Counted from the first letter of the stretch, positions 35,101-50,100 are shown. The stretch is DNA of 64,000 bases from Nelumbo lutea (GCA_022828595.1 JAKGHH010000005.1:65033655-65097654); one strand, 5' to 3'. Program-made: numbers and translations. Notes: generated by a model not told the origin, from the letters alone.

Positions 35101-38100
35101 ATGTTTCTGAAAGGCTAACCTCATCTGACAAAAGCTCAAGATCAATTAGTCAGGCCTCAGACCGACAGCCAAGTTAATCCCAACTAGTTTGAGTATGGAA
35201 ACTGTCAAGCTCCCTCTCCCTTTCAAGCTGAGGCAGTGGTGATGCGTCATGGTCTTAGTTTAGCAAGTCGGTTTGGTAGATTAATTGTCCTGTTGGAAAG
35301 TGACTGTAAAATTTTAAAAGATTGTATTTTTTTGTCCTGGCTTAGGATGTCCAAAAGATTCTTTTGGAACAGCCAAGAAGACTCTTTTCCTTCTTCAGAA
35401 TATTAGATGTCTTTGTGAAGGTTTATCTGTGTAAGGAAACCCTAGTTGATTCTAGGTTGAAGTAGAAAAGAAGAAGAGAAAAGAGAAAGAAGAAGAAGAG
35501 AAGTTCGGCCATACTAGAAGAGAGAAAAAATCACTTCTCCCCTAGCCGACCCACTTGTATTTATTCAAAATCATAGTTACAAGAAAGACCATTTTGTCCC
35601 TCATAAGAGGTGGGACACATAACTTAAACTCAGATACAATAAACCTTTCACTGTCAAACATATAAACCAGAATGACCAAAATACCCTTGACTCGAGCATT
35701 CTAACACTCCCCCTTAAGCTGGAGAGTATATATCATATAGTCCCAGCTTGTTACAAATGTAATCTATTCTTCCCCGAGACAATCCCTTTGTGAAGAGATC
35801 TGCCCATTGATTTTCTAAGCTCACATTAGATGTGGTTATCACCCCACTTATCACTTTCTCTTTTACAAAGTGACAGTCAACCTCAATATGCTTAGTTCTC
35901 TCATGGAAGACGGGATTGGAAGAGATATGAACAACAACTTGATTATCACAGTATAGTTTCATGGGTTTATCAACTGAGAATCCCATCTCTTGTAGCAAGT
36001 TCTTCAGCCATACTAGTTCACATGTGGTACGAGCCATAGCCCTATACTCTGCTTCTGCATTACTCCTTGCCACCATTGTTTGTTTCTTGCTCTTCCAAGT
36101 TACAAGATTGCCACCAAGGAAGGTACAATACCCTATAGTTGATCTCCTATCTGATATAGAACCAACGCAATCAACATCTGTGTACCCTACTATCTCAAGA
36201 GTCCCTCCACTTTGGTATAACAAACCACGACCTGGAGCACCCTTTAGGTACGTAACAATTCTCAGAACAGCTTCCCAGTGAGGAACCCGAGGATGTTGCA
36301 TAAACTATCTCACCACACTCACAGCAAATGATATATCTGGTCAGGTAATGGTCAGGTAGTTCAACTTTCCCACCAACCTTCTGTATCTTCCAGGATCATC
36401 AAACTCTTCACTTGCATCAACACTCAACTTGACATTGAGTTCCATAGGAGTCTCTGCTGGTTTAGTACCTAACAACCCTGTTTCTTCAAGTAGATCAAGA
36501 ACATATTTTCTCTGATATAAGTTGATTCCATGTTTTGACCTCGCAACCTCTATTACCAAGAAATACTTCAGCTTCCCAAGATCTTTCGTATTGAAGTGGT
36601 CTTGTAAGAATTTCTTCAACCTGTTGATTCCATTGTTGTCACTCCTAGTTATGACAATATCATCAACATACACGACTAGCAAGATTTTTCCATCCTTTGA
36701 GTTATAGCTGAACACAAAATGATCAACCTGACACTGTTTCATCCCAAAGGCTTTCACCACTTCACTGAACCTACCAAACCAAACACGTGGAGATTGTTTC
36801 AGTCCATAAATTGCCTTTTTGAGCCTATACACCTTACCAGCCTCCCCCTGAGCAACAAACCTTGGTGGTTGCTCCATATACACTTCCTCAACGAGATCAC
36901 CATGTAGGAAGGCATTCTTGTTGTCAAGTTGTACAAGAGGCCAATCATACATAACAGCTAATGAAATCAATACCCGAACTAAACCAATCTTAGCCACAAG
37001 AGAAAATGTCTCCATATAGTCCACCCCATACAACTGAGAGTAACCCTTGGCCACTAACCTCGCCTTCAATCGCTCCACACTACCATCAGGAAAATACTTC
37101 ATTGTGTAGACCCATTTACACCCAACAGTATGATTACCGGGAGGAAGAGCAGTGAGTTCCCATGTGTGATTATGTTGTAGAGCAGAGAGTTCTTCTTCCA
37201 TGGCTTGCCGCCACCCTGGGAGGTAAGAGCTTCTTGGACAGTCTTGCGGATGGAAACAGATGAGAGTAATGATATAAAATTGCAATGAGAAGCAGAAAGG
37301 TGAACAGTAGAAACATAGTGTGAGATGGGATGAGAAGTACAAGTACGTTTACCTTTCCGCAAAGCAATAGGAAGATCAAGATCTGAGGGAGAAGGAGTAG
37401 TAGTAGGATCTGTCAACAGGGGCTGAAGTGGAGGAGGGTCCAATGCACTTCTGTGGGTATACACTTGAGTGATTGGCGACCTCTCAGTAGTAACAGGCAT
37501 AGGATGTGCATCTGCAGTAGAAATAGAAGCTACGGGAAGAGGGTCCACAATAGGTGTAGGAGGAACCACAGAGGGAGAGGAAGAGACCATAGCATCTGAG
37601 AAAAACGGAACTGATTCAAAGAAGGTGACATCAGAGCACACAACCGATTTATGGGATTTAGGGTTATAACACATACCCTTTCTAAGTCCTCGAGTAGCCA
37701 AGAAAGATACACTTAGTAGCTCGAGCATCTAGCTTGTCTACCCCAGGCCCCAAGTGTTGAACAAAACAAACAAACCCAAAGACTCTTGGGGTGAGAGGAA
37801 ATGGAGACAAGGTGGGAAACAACAAGGAGAAGGGGGATTGACTTCCAAGGATTGACATGGGCATCCGATTGATCAGAAAACAGGATGTGAGAACAGCATC
37901 ACTCCAAAAATGCTTTGGGACATTCATATTGATCATCAAGGATCGAGCAGTTTCAAGGAGATGTCGATTTTTCCGTTCAGCTACACCGTTCTGTTGTGGG
38001 GTGTAGGCACAAGAAGTTTGATGAATTATCCCATGATGTTCTAGGTATTGCTGAAATGGTGATGAGTTTTATTCTTTGGCATTATCGGAGCGAAGAATTT

Positions 38101-41100
38101 TAATATGAACACCAAATTGAGTGCATATTTCAGCATAAAATTTTTGAAAAATAGAGAACAATTCACTACAGTCTTTCATAAGAAAAATCCATGTCATCCT
38201 TGAAAAGTCATCAACAAAGATTACAAAATACTTATAGCCATTGTATGATACCACTTTAATTGGACCCCATACATCAAATTGAACTAAAGAAAAAGGACTT
38301 GAGACACGACTATCAACTCTTGGACTAAATGAGACTCTATGATGTTTTTCCAATTGACATGACTCACAATCTAACGATGAAGGATGACTCAAGGAAGGAA
38401 CCAACAACTTCAGAACCTTGAGAGAAGGATGACCAAGTCTGCAGTGCCATTGAAAAGGAGTAAGAGACGATTGAAAAGCTACTGAAGGGCCACCACCATC
38501 AAGGTAATACAATCCACCTGCTTCATGCCCTCCACCAATCTTCCTCCTTGTCTTGAGATCCTGAAACACACAAGAAGAAGGATAGAAGGTTACAGAACAA
38601 TTAGGAGACTTGGTTAATCTACTAACAAACATAAGGTTAAAAGGGAACTTAGGGACATATAAAACAGATGATAAAGGCAATGAGAGATCAACATCACCAA
38701 TACCACAGATAGGAGATGTAGAACCATTAGCAAGTGTAACTGTTTGAGGATGTGGAAGAGCGAGAAAGGGAAGAAAATACATCAAGAGTCCCAGACATAT
38801 GGTCCGAGGCTCCAGAGTCAATGATCCAGTGTGAAGCTTTGGAAGCTAAGCAAGCCATACCTAAATGGGCAAGTGTAGCGGTGTTCTGTTGAGATGTTTG
38901 AAGGAACTGCTCATATACTGCATGCGGTACACTCACCATTTCCTTCCCATAAGCACAAGTAGATGTAGAGGGGATTGGGTCAGTTTGCTGGCTTTCAGTA
39001 ATTGTGCCACTACCCTTAGTCATAGCATGGTTAGCCCAAGTGTTGGATGGACCACGTAAATCATAGCAGAAATTAACTGTGTCCCTCTAAACCACAATGT
39101 GTACACTTTCTCTGGGCATTACTTCTTCCTTTTCGATGGCCTCCCTCTGAGTCTCAGCCTCCAATCCGGCCACCAGCCCGGTTAAACATGTGACTACCAC
39201 GATTGCTTGGGAGTCCACTACTACCACCACCACTTCTATTTCCACGACCACCCCCTTTAGTCATTACCAAACCAGATCTGTCAGAGAGAGAATGTTCTAC
39301 CGACTCAATGGATGTCCTCTTAAGACGGGCAAAAACTTCTTCAAGTGAGGGAAGAGCAGATCCCCCCAATATTTGTGCTCTAACAGGCTCATACTCAGCC
39401 TTCAAACCCACAAGAAACCTCGTCACATCAAGTTGCTCACGTTGTTGTTGTTGGATCTGAACATCTGATGTTAGAGGGTAATACACATTGAGCTCATTAC
39501 GGATGTTCCTCAAACTTGCATAGTACTCTTCTAAGCTTTGATTCCCTTGCTTCAGATTGAAGTACTCTTGGTACAACTGGTACACCCTAGTTGTATTATC
39601 TTGTCCAGAGTATAGCTTCTTAGCATGATCTCAGATTTCCTTCGCTGTATCTAGGAACATGAAGTTCACACTAATCTTTGATTCCATGTTGTTCCAGAGC
39701 CATGTCATTATTTGTGCATCTTCCTGTTCCCATTCACTGAACCCAGGGGAATCAGAGGAGGTTTCTCCTCTCTCGCATGTTTGACCCTCCTCTTGGCCTT
39801 CAAGAACACCTCCACAGATTTTGCCCATAGTACATAATTCTCATCATTCAGCTTGATGGATGTCATTTGAACACTTAGATAGTCAGGAGAAAGCATGACA
39901 CTTGTTTTATTGTCATTCCCATCTCCAAATGAAGCCATCTTAATTATTTCACCTTCAAATATACAACCCAACCTCACACACTTTCACAAGACTTATCTCA
40001 CTTATAGCACCACCAACTCCAACTTCTTCAAATGCACATTACACACCACACACTAAGGCTGAAATCACTCAGTCATCACATCAAACACCTGTATTGCACA
40101 CTGCAGAACCATTCACCGTCAACATACTAGGGCTGAAATCACTCAGTCATTACATCAAACACTTGTTCTTCATACTGCAGAACTGATTACACACAAGGTC
40201 TAGGAGTTCACTTTTATATACTTAGAATCATAGATACACCAATCAGCACGACACAACCACTACCACACCACTGCTGTCGTGAACTTCAGCAGTCGACAAC
40301 TCTTCTTTCAGCACACATATGAGGAAAAATGCAAAGGAACACGACTGATATGCATATCAGTCACACCGAGCTCCACAACAAACAAATTTTGAAGCAAAAA
40401 ACACAGCATTCACAGTCCCTTACTTGGACAAACGACAGCAGTGTTCATACCTGTCCACATTCAGCCCTCTCCGTACATTGAATAGAGGGTTTAGTATACC
40501 ACTTCAACGACCACCATGACAATGACCGGAGGCATTCTCACCTCCAGGCCCACAAAACGACAGCTCCTTTTCAGCCCCTTATCGAACCTCCACTCAGGTC
40601 AGCCGAAAAAAGAAGATGACTGTGAAAGCTGGCGGCGAACCCAGAAAGAGAACAGCAGCAAGAAACAATGAGAGAAAAAGAAAGGAGAAAAAGATCTTAC
40701 TGCTCTAATACCATGTAAGGAAACCCTAGTTGATTCTAGGTTGAAGTAGAGAAAAAGAGAAAAGAGAAAGATGAAGAAGAGAAGTTTGGCCAGACTAGAA
40801 GAGAGAAAGAAATCACCTCTCCCCTAGCCGACCCACTTGTATTTATTCAAAATCATAGAGTTACAAGAAAGACCATTTTGTCCCACATAAGAGGTGGGAC
40901 ACATAACTTAAACTCAGATACAACAGACCTTTCACTCTCAAACAGATAAACCAGAATGACCAAAATACCCAACTCGAGCATTCTAACAATCTGTTCAGTT
41001 TAGTTTTGTTAACAGGTCTTGTAATGTGGCAACCCATTCTTTGGCTCCTGGCTGCTTGTGTGATATTTTAGTGTCCGAGTCTAGGTCAGTGTTTCTTTGT

Positions 41101-44100
41101 CAATCTCTTTGCTGTATCCTGTTTGGCTTTTGTGCCTCCTTAATGAATATTTTACTTACCAAAATAGAAGAATGGTATTTGAATTTTGAAACGTAAAATC
41201 CAGAATCAAGTTTACTTTAAGAAAGAGTTATTTCCCAATGATAGTTCCAGCATTCTAGGGTCTTGAGAGGGGTAGACTCAATACAGACCTAACTTTTGTC
41301 TTTTTTTTATTTCTTTTGCTTAAAGTGATCATAAATGAAACTTAAGACCCAAAATCAGGTTTAACTTCAACAAGTATTGCCATACATCATGTCACCATCT
41401 ACATTTAAAAAAGACCACTACCCAATGTTAGCCCTAACCTTCAACTTTTTTTGGCACAAAACGTTATTATTTACATTTAATAACTTCATTTTTTTTGCAT
41501 GAAGTGGCCACTCTCGGACTTGAATCCGCATTCTCATGCTTGCCAGCCCAAGATTTTACCATTACACCACTCAAAATCAGATATTAAGAAAACAGGAAAT
41601 TAATTTTGTGATAAGGTGGAAACCATGAGAGTGGTGATTGCAAAAGCAGTGCATTAACCAATTAAAAAACAGGCTGGACTTGTGATATTCTACATAAAAC
41701 AACATTTCACACTTCTGGGCCTAAAAAAACATACCATGTCAGACAGTAGAGCATTGTTAAATTCTGCAATTTTTTTGAGGATCCCATCAAACTGGGCCAC
41801 GTCAAAGTAAAGCATTCCTTTCTGGGAACCAAACAAAAACAAAGAAAAAGGTATTGACAATTAGAAAAAATTACAATTTGCATCTTGAACAACTAAGAAA
41901 GAAATGTACATTTTAGAGATCACAATGCACAAAAAGGTTTCAACAAAAGGTTCAAGCCAGAACATTTATTTACCTAAATTTTGGCACTAGCAAAATAGAA
42001 AACTTGCAAACATGCATTGCAAGATGGATCTAAAATTCACCAAGTAACTATTGTAGAGAAACTGGGCCAGATGGGCCCTAGTGCTTTAGTTTGTTTCTTT
42101 TTCTCTTATATGTTATGTTAGTGTCAATGGGCCTTGTCCACACGAGCCTCTTAATCATTCTTTTGTTTCTTTTAGGTGATGTTTAATAGCTGGGTGCCCC
42201 ATTAAGGGCAAGATTGTAATTGATCCATGATTATTAGTTTAATAAAACAGATTAGGAAAATAGAGAGAGATCCAACCAAACTCTCTTCTCCTTCTCCCTT
42301 CTTTATTATTTTCTTCTTTTCTTCTTCCTCCTCCACTGTTTCTCTTCTCTTCTCTATTTCTGTTTATTTTTTTCCAGATTTCTATTCTGATTTTACAGGA
42401 CTGAATCACATCTACTATGTTTCAAATAGTAGACTATTGGGCTTCAAACAATGGTAGCAGATAAAGAACACCACATTACAACTTCTCTATATCTGCAATC
42501 ACTACAATGATTTTTTTTTCTTTGATCAGCAAAACAAATGTTAATAAATTATGGATTTAAAATGTAGAACAAACAAAGTTGTAGTGTTCCAACTGAGACA
42601 GGATTCAGTCCTCACAAAATTTGTCCTCACAACAATCTCCGTACTTGTATTTTTTCATTCATGGAGTGATGCTCCCAATGCAGGGCTGCAAGTGTTGTGA
42701 GGATGGTGTGAGGACTGAATCCAGATTCATTCCAACCAACCCAAATACAAAGTAGTTTACACTCTTGCCCAAAACAATTGCTGTCTATTGTTTTTCTAGT
42801 GTACCCAACATCCCATTCGCAGTTCTAACCAAGTTAAAAATGGCATTCAGCTCCCTTGTAAGTATTCTATCTCCCTGAAGGCATTCCTGTAGGCCCAAGG
42901 TGCTGGGTTACTATTCCTTGCCCAAGATATAACCAGTTTTGAGTTCCCTTCCACTTCCAATTGTTGGAAGCCAAACTATTTTTTCAATCTTAATCCTTGC
43001 AGCATTGCCAATAGTTCAGCTCTGAGTGAATCTCCAACCCCAATTGGCCCCAAGTACATAGCCACCACCTTGCCTGAAGAATCTCTGAACACACCCCCTA
43101 TGCCTGCCATCCCTTGATTGCCCAAAGAGCTTCATCAAAGTTCAGTTTTAGTCTGTTATCTACTGGAAATTTCCATTCCATGCTCACCCTATCTTTTCCT
43201 TTATATGAGTGTGCCACTTCAGTCCATTTTCTAACTATATCAACCACTCAAAAAGTTTGAAAAAATTCCATTGTGTTTACCCAATGTGTAACTCTGAGTC
43301 TCTGACCTTTATACCCTCTATTATCCCCTCTTTAGACCTGCTTTTTCACTGAAAATTTTCTCATTCCTTTCTTCCCATATAGTCCACACCACTGTTTCCC
43401 AAATGGTCCTTCCTCTCATCCCCAGTTCCAATAAAATTCCCTCATGTATTGTTCAGGCTGCCTAGTAGTAAATGGGTAAGTTAGCCATTGTAGATTTAAT
43501 TAGAGTTATTCTCCCTCCCATTAAAATGTAATTCCTTTTTCAAAGAGTCAGCTTCTTAGTGAATCTAGGTTTCCAAAAGTCTTTTGTTCTCGGATTTCCT
43601 CCTAACAGATTTCTAGAAGTCTTTTAACCTCCATGTTATCTCCACTACACAGCTCTTCCCCAAATTCACCCTCAACAAGATGCATTCTCAAAGGCATTAA
43701 CTAGATCCTTTGGGTTCCTCACAATTTCTTGATCATTTCTTTCACATAACACTATCATGTCATCTAGATATTGCAAGTGAGACCTCATTCTTTCCTACCC
43801 TCCAGCCTCTAATCAAGTTATCCAGATCAGCCTTGATAACCATTCTACTTAGAACCTCAGTAATCAATTTGAACAAGAAGAGGAGCATAAATCAAGACTG
43901 AATAATACACTAAGCTAATACAACCCTCTTTTAGTCGGAAAGATGCCTCTAGAAACACCATTAATCAGGATTGAATAATACACTAAGATAATACAACCCT
44001 TTACCCAGCTTCTCTATCATTCATCCATTCCTATCTTCTCCAGGATCTTGAGGAAAGACCAATCCACTAAGTCCTAATCCTTTTCTAAGTCCAACTTGCA

Positions 44101-47100
44101 TATCAGCCGTTTCCCCCCCTTTTCTTATGTGCCACAGATCCATTCACCACTAGGATTTGGTCCACTATTTGCCTCTCCTCCACAAAAGCACCTTGAAACT
44201 GTAAAATCGCCAAGGGCAAGACTTTCTTCAATCTTCCAATACGGACCTTTGCTATAATTTTATAAAGACTTTATACCAGGCTTATAGGTCTAAAATCCTC
44301 CTGCGTCCTAGCCTCTTTCTTTTTTGGCACTAATGCTATAAAAGTAGCATTTGTTCCTGAAGAAATTTCCCCTCTTTGGTAAAATTCATTGAAAACTTCC
44401 AATGATAATCCTCATAGAATGTCATAGAGAATCTATTCAGGTCAGGGGCTTTAGATCTCTCCATTGTGAACATAGCCTCTTTAATTTCCACTGGGCTATA
44501 ATTGCTCTTTACAAATACAGATTGGGAAGTAGCCACTCTGTTCCATTCTAAATCTAGAAGCTCTAAGCTCCTTACCACTGGGTTGGAAAATATGGAGTCA
44601 CTACAATCAATATTGTTGTCTCCTAGAATAATTACAAAATGTAAATGTCTAAGTCTACGATGACACAAGTTTGTGTACCTATGAAGAAAATATTACTTAG
44701 AAAACTAAGAAGGATATATACTGATAAAAAAAAACTAAGAAGGATATAGGGAAATGCACCCTAAATAAAGAAATATTTGTGTTATTTGATGATATTGCAT
44801 ACTACATAACTACAGATATAAGCTCAAACAGCACAAACTAACTTCGAAATATTTGTTTCTAAAAGAAGAATAAAACCCATATTTTGTGCTAGAAATTTCA
44901 ACCTTTGACAGACATGGATGCAACCTTTACCAAATCTATATGCAAATCTACAAAATTTGACAGATAAACCATAAAATGAAATTCTTTGACTGCGAAGAGA
45001 AGGTAGTACTGAACTAACCCTAGTAAGGTTAATCCAGGAATGGAAACTAAACTCAAATCAACTCAGCCTTAATCTCAACTATTTGGACCTGGTTCCATAA
45101 ATCCTGTCCTGCCATTTTGTCTCTATCAAGAACCATATTTTCAGTCAAATTATAAGCACTTGAATCATTTTTTACCACTTCAGACCATGCTTTTTTTTTG
45201 TCTTCTCCTTGCTCTTTCAGAACCTTATAAATACTTGCTCAAAACATAAAATCTTGCAGCAAGAAAGTGAGTGCCTAAAAGACAGAAAAATCTGTCAACT
45301 CAAAAGATACTCACCCAAAAAAACTCCATTTACATATTTTAGGTCTTCTTTACCAACATCATAAAGTTTTCTCAAGGGGCTACAGGAGGAAATTGGAGGA
45401 GGCTTTCAGAATATGGGAGGCACCACAATGACTGCAGAAAATTTCAATGTGGTAAGTGCAAATGAATTGAATAATGTATCCATTTTTATTGAATGGTTTT
45501 TGATATTTCCCAACTTTGGAAATGCTTTTGGTAATCTTGGAAAGTTTTGCATCTTGTGGATAATCATGTTTAGAACTTGTCTTTTTATCCAAAGCAGATT
45601 TCCTTTGGTGTGCTGGGTTCTGTTACCCCCAAATAAGGGTGTTCACAATCTGGTTCAGTGTGGTTTAGAAAAGATCTTAGACCAAACCAGTAAATTACGG
45701 TTTGAGAAGTTCCCAAACCCAACCAGACCATTTTATTATGCAATGGTGCTGTTTCTAATACAGTTTGGGGAACTTTGGCCATTTTTTATTCTATTGGGCT
45801 TAACCCAATTAGAAAGACCAAATAGCACCCCTAAAAATTAAAACTTAAAACTTTATTTTATTATCTTCTTATAAAATAAAAGAGTTTATTATATATCTAT
45901 ACATCATTTATTTATATAATTATATTGTATATATATATATAATTTCAGTTTACAGTTTGGTTCAGTTTATAAAATCCATGAAACCAAACCGAAGCCGCAA
46001 ATTGCAACTTAGAAAAATATGAAACCGAACCAAACCGTTTTCAAGTGCAGACTGAACCAAAGCACAAATTTGGTTTGGTCCAGTCCGGTTTTGCGGTTTG
46101 AACCAAGCAATAAACATCCCTACCCCCGGATACAACTTAAGCACAACTCAACAAGGTGTTGGATACAAAATTTAAACTAAAAGTTGAAACATATAACATG
46201 GTATGGCACTGTTGTATAGGTATACGCGTTCATAGATGCAAGGTGTTAATCCAACACCTTGTGTTCTTTCTTTCATATAGCTTTTATCTTCTTTCCTTGA
46301 TAAATAACATATATGGATAAAATTTGATAGTCTTGCACATGGTTTTGAAAACCAGACCGGACCAGATGGTCAGAACGGAAAACCCGAGAATCAGTCAGGT
46401 AACCGGTTCTGTTTCACCCTAAAACCGCTTTTTGGCCAAAAACCGTTGATTTGGTCAGCAACCTACTGACCTGGGTGGTCGAACCATCAAACCGTCGACC
46501 AGTGTTTTAAAAGCGCAAGGGCCAATTTGCACCTAAGGCAAGAGGTGCAAGGCAAGGCGCACATCTTTTTAACGCAAGGCGCAAAAATACAAAAAAAATG
46601 CTAAAAAATCAAAAAATGTCAGAAAATTCAAAAAAATGCAAAAATATTAAACATAATACTAATAAGAAATATAAACTTAATTTTTAAAAATAATGGCTTT
46701 AAAAAACCTATTACCTAAAAGTAAAATACATAAGCATAACATGTAAAGCATATTCAAATGAAAATTTAAAAATAAAATCAAACATATAAAACATTTTCAA
46801 GAATGTAAAGCCCACAATCTCTTTTTTTCTTCAATTGCATTACTTCAAGTAGCTAATGTGATGTAAAACATATTACATTCCTAATTCTACAAGTCGCCTT
46901 TGTGCCACGCCCCTCAAGGCAAGTCCATATTAGGGTCTTAAATTCTTAATTCTCATACAAAAATAATGATTTTATAATTTTATTTTGATTTTAAGAAGAT
47001 ATTTTATTAAGACGAATGAATGAACAACAATAGCAAATATTTTATTTAGATAAATGAATGAACAACATTAAATTCTTAATTCTCACACAAAAATAATGAT

Positions 47101-50100
47101 TTTATTTGCCTTTTCAAAAGGCGCACACCTGGACCAAGGCACAAGGCGCACTAGGCGTGCGCCTTTTGAAAGTGTTGTGCCTAGGACCTGGGCAAGGCGC
47201 TTACCCTAAAATGTGCCTCACCTGTGCGCCTAGGCGCGCCTTTTAAATCAATGTCGTCAACCCAAAAAACGGTTTTTGGCCATTTTTCATTTTTCATTTT
47301 TTTAAGTCAGAACAGGTCGTCCATTCGAACTGGATGGTCAGACCATTCGACCCGGTTCAGTTCGGTTTTAAAAACCTTGGTCTTGCACAATATTGATATA
47401 AAGCATATAAAAAGAAGATTGTTTTTTTAACATTAGCAGATACACAACATAAACAATTATTCACCATTTAGGATCACAAAAATAATGCATTGCAGCAATC
47501 ACAAAAGTTGTTAAAAGTTCAAAATCTGAAATTGTTTTAGTTAGAAGGTATGTAAGTAATTTAGGCCATCCTATGTTATCCATAACAGCACATCCCAAGA
47601 ACCTTTTTCTTCAAATAATCTTTCAATTTATACCCTTATTGCCAAACACCCTAGTATGCAAATCAGATTGTCTGTTGTCCACTATTAACCATTGACCCAA
47701 AAAGCTTGATGAAGTGGTACCAATCTCACTAGAAATGGGCAATGAAGAGAGAGGAGTACTGGTTCCTCTTTAGTACCACAGAGGGATCAGTAACTCCTGA
47801 CTGACGAAAGATGATCTATGATTAGAAACTTGTCCAAGCATGACATTGAAGTGAAAACGGAAATATTTGATGAGATATTGGGTACACAAATCCAGGGGCC
47901 AGGGAGCTTTGGAACCGCCACCACAGAGGGATCAGTAACTCCTGACTGACGAAAGATGATCTATGATTAGAAACTTGTTCAAGCATGACATTGAAGTGAA
48001 AACGGAAATATTTGATGAGATATTGGGTACACAAATCCAGGGGCCAGGGAGCTTTGGAACCGCCAGTCTATGTAAGGAAACAAAATTTAAGTGAGAAGAA
48101 TCCATCTGAATCAAAATCTCACACCCTCCCATTTTCATAGGCAGTCTTGTCTCTAAAATGCTGAATGTGAGGTCCACGCTTATCATTTTCCCAATCACTC
48201 TCATGCATTCTAAACCTCAACCAACCATCTCATATCATTCTTCAACCATTGGTGTTCTCCATTGCTATATTGTAGAGAGAAAGTCATCACTTAAGACAAC
48301 ACTCCACAATATTTGGCACCACAAAACAAAACATGTTGTTTTTCCGAACTTCAAAAGATACATGCTAGCATTCTTCAAGTTGGTGCAAAACTTGTCATCA
48401 CTTAAGACAGCACATCACCAACTCGTTCTTATTAGGCAAAACTTTCTTCCAGGTCTCTAAACACAGAAGGTGCAAACTTGTCCTAACCTATAAAAGTTGG
48501 ACCCAGAGACTTCAACTACACCACACTACCATAATCCTTTTCACCCTGCCCCTATCTCTTCTAGACTTGTCAACTTGCAATAGATCACTTCTTCTTATGG
48601 TGCTGTAGATGGTCTTCTCTGGACATGACCAAACTATCTTTAGCCCAGTATTCTAAGGTAGTAGTGGGCTGGCTGACAAGTCCAGAAACAGCTTGTTGGG
48701 GTTACAGGGATCTGATAAAGAAAGTTAAATGGCTGACAAAAAATATGACAGTCAGGGTTCAGTGGGTTAGCAGATCAGCAAATGCAATGGCTGATTCTCT
48801 GGCCAAACAAGGGGTATCAAGGGGAGATCTGTTGTGGGCTACCTTGTAATTGTGCTTCAGGCTTGTGTGTGTTTAGTGCTTATAGTTCAATCCTTGGGGA
48901 GGTAACACCTCATGCCCATGCCTCCTCCTAGGCTGACTGTACTTTCTTTATTTGAACTAGTAAAATCACTCATTTATCAAAAAAAAAGGATCCAACACCA
49001 AAAAAATTACAAGGCCAGACCCCTCAAACAGGAGTTTGAATGCATAACCAGGAACAATAACAAACCTTTTAACTTGCTTTTTACAGTGTCTAATTCAGAA
49101 GGGTTGTTTTCAAAAGCGCACAAGTTTCTTTCTCTCCAAACTGTCCAGATGATGGCTGCTGGTAAAATTCCCCAAAGTACATTCCCTCTTCTACTTAAAT
49201 GGAGCCAGTACTGAGGCCAGCAACGAAAATGCACCCAAAACATTGTAAAGCCAGATCCCATCCTTTCTAGTTTTCCCACTCATTCATCTCAACATTCATA
49301 TTTCTGCCAACTTGTCTATTGGAATCTCCTTTTCAGCCATTTCATTAGCGAAACAAGCAAGATAGGAAGAAAAAAAATAGGAAGCCACAAAAGACTAAAA
49401 ATAATGAGATATGTTCTGAACAAGTAAACCTTCTACATATCAGGCACTTAGGCAGCAAAAACATTTACAAGAGGTTTACTTTTCTCTTTTCTTTTTTTTT
49501 CTTTTTTGAACACTTTATTATGAACAAGGAAACACCCTACATATCAGGCACTTAGGCAGCAAAAACATTTACAAGAGTTATCCTTATCTTTCAACCCACT
49601 GGGATGGCGACCATCTTCCCACTGCAAACAAGGCAACCTAAGGCAGTGTTTGGTACTAGAGTCATTTCTCCAAGGCATTTCCGCCATGTTAGTGCCATGT
49701 AGGCATTTTCCTCTCTCCCTCACTTTTTCTTGTTTGGTTGAGCATTTTCAAGCCATTTCAAGCAACACTTGAATGCCTCTAACTCTGTGAGAGCAACTTT
49801 TGAAGAAAACATCATTTTGACTTTTTATTTTTTGCAATGGAAACAATGTTTTCACCTTTTTGCCTACGTGGCACCTAATGCTGCCTATCTGGCATCAAAT
49901 AACAATATAAAATATGCATAGAACCTGGAGTTACTTTATCGAATTTGAAGGTGTGGCCATTGTCTGAGAAAACGGCAATGATACCAAATATCACCTAAAT
50001 CTAATCCATGTTAAGATTCTTTTTTTTTTCTTTAGTAAAATCAGACTGTGGCACATCATTTTATTTTTTCATGTTTCTTTTACTTTTTATTACTATTTTT

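Larger units (their letters stand above)
35425..40993 (-). mobile_element. Ty1/Copia LTR retrotransposon D, complete with 5-bp target-site duplication
   Basis: LTRs lie at 35430-35706 and 40714-40988, and ATCTG flanks them at 35425-35429 and 40989-40993. On the minus strand the PBS TGGTATTAGAGCAG lies at 40700-40713 and the polypurine tract abuts 35706. The LTRs look about 94% identical, so it is older than element B. The body is related to element A. Stops and frameshifts occur through gag and pol. It is inserted in a LINE RNase H relic and is sense to the host gene. Confidence 0.96.

Noticed and set aside
41500..41580. A functional tRNA gene on the minus strand
   Set aside because: Box A- and box B-like motifs are present but the acceptor stem does not pair and an A-run follows; it fits a SINE better.
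48590..49290. Single twin-primed LINE made of the plus RNase H part and the minus zf-RVT-side part
   Set aside because: The inverted part lies beyond the poly(A) end and not on the 5' side, so two separate fragments are more likely.
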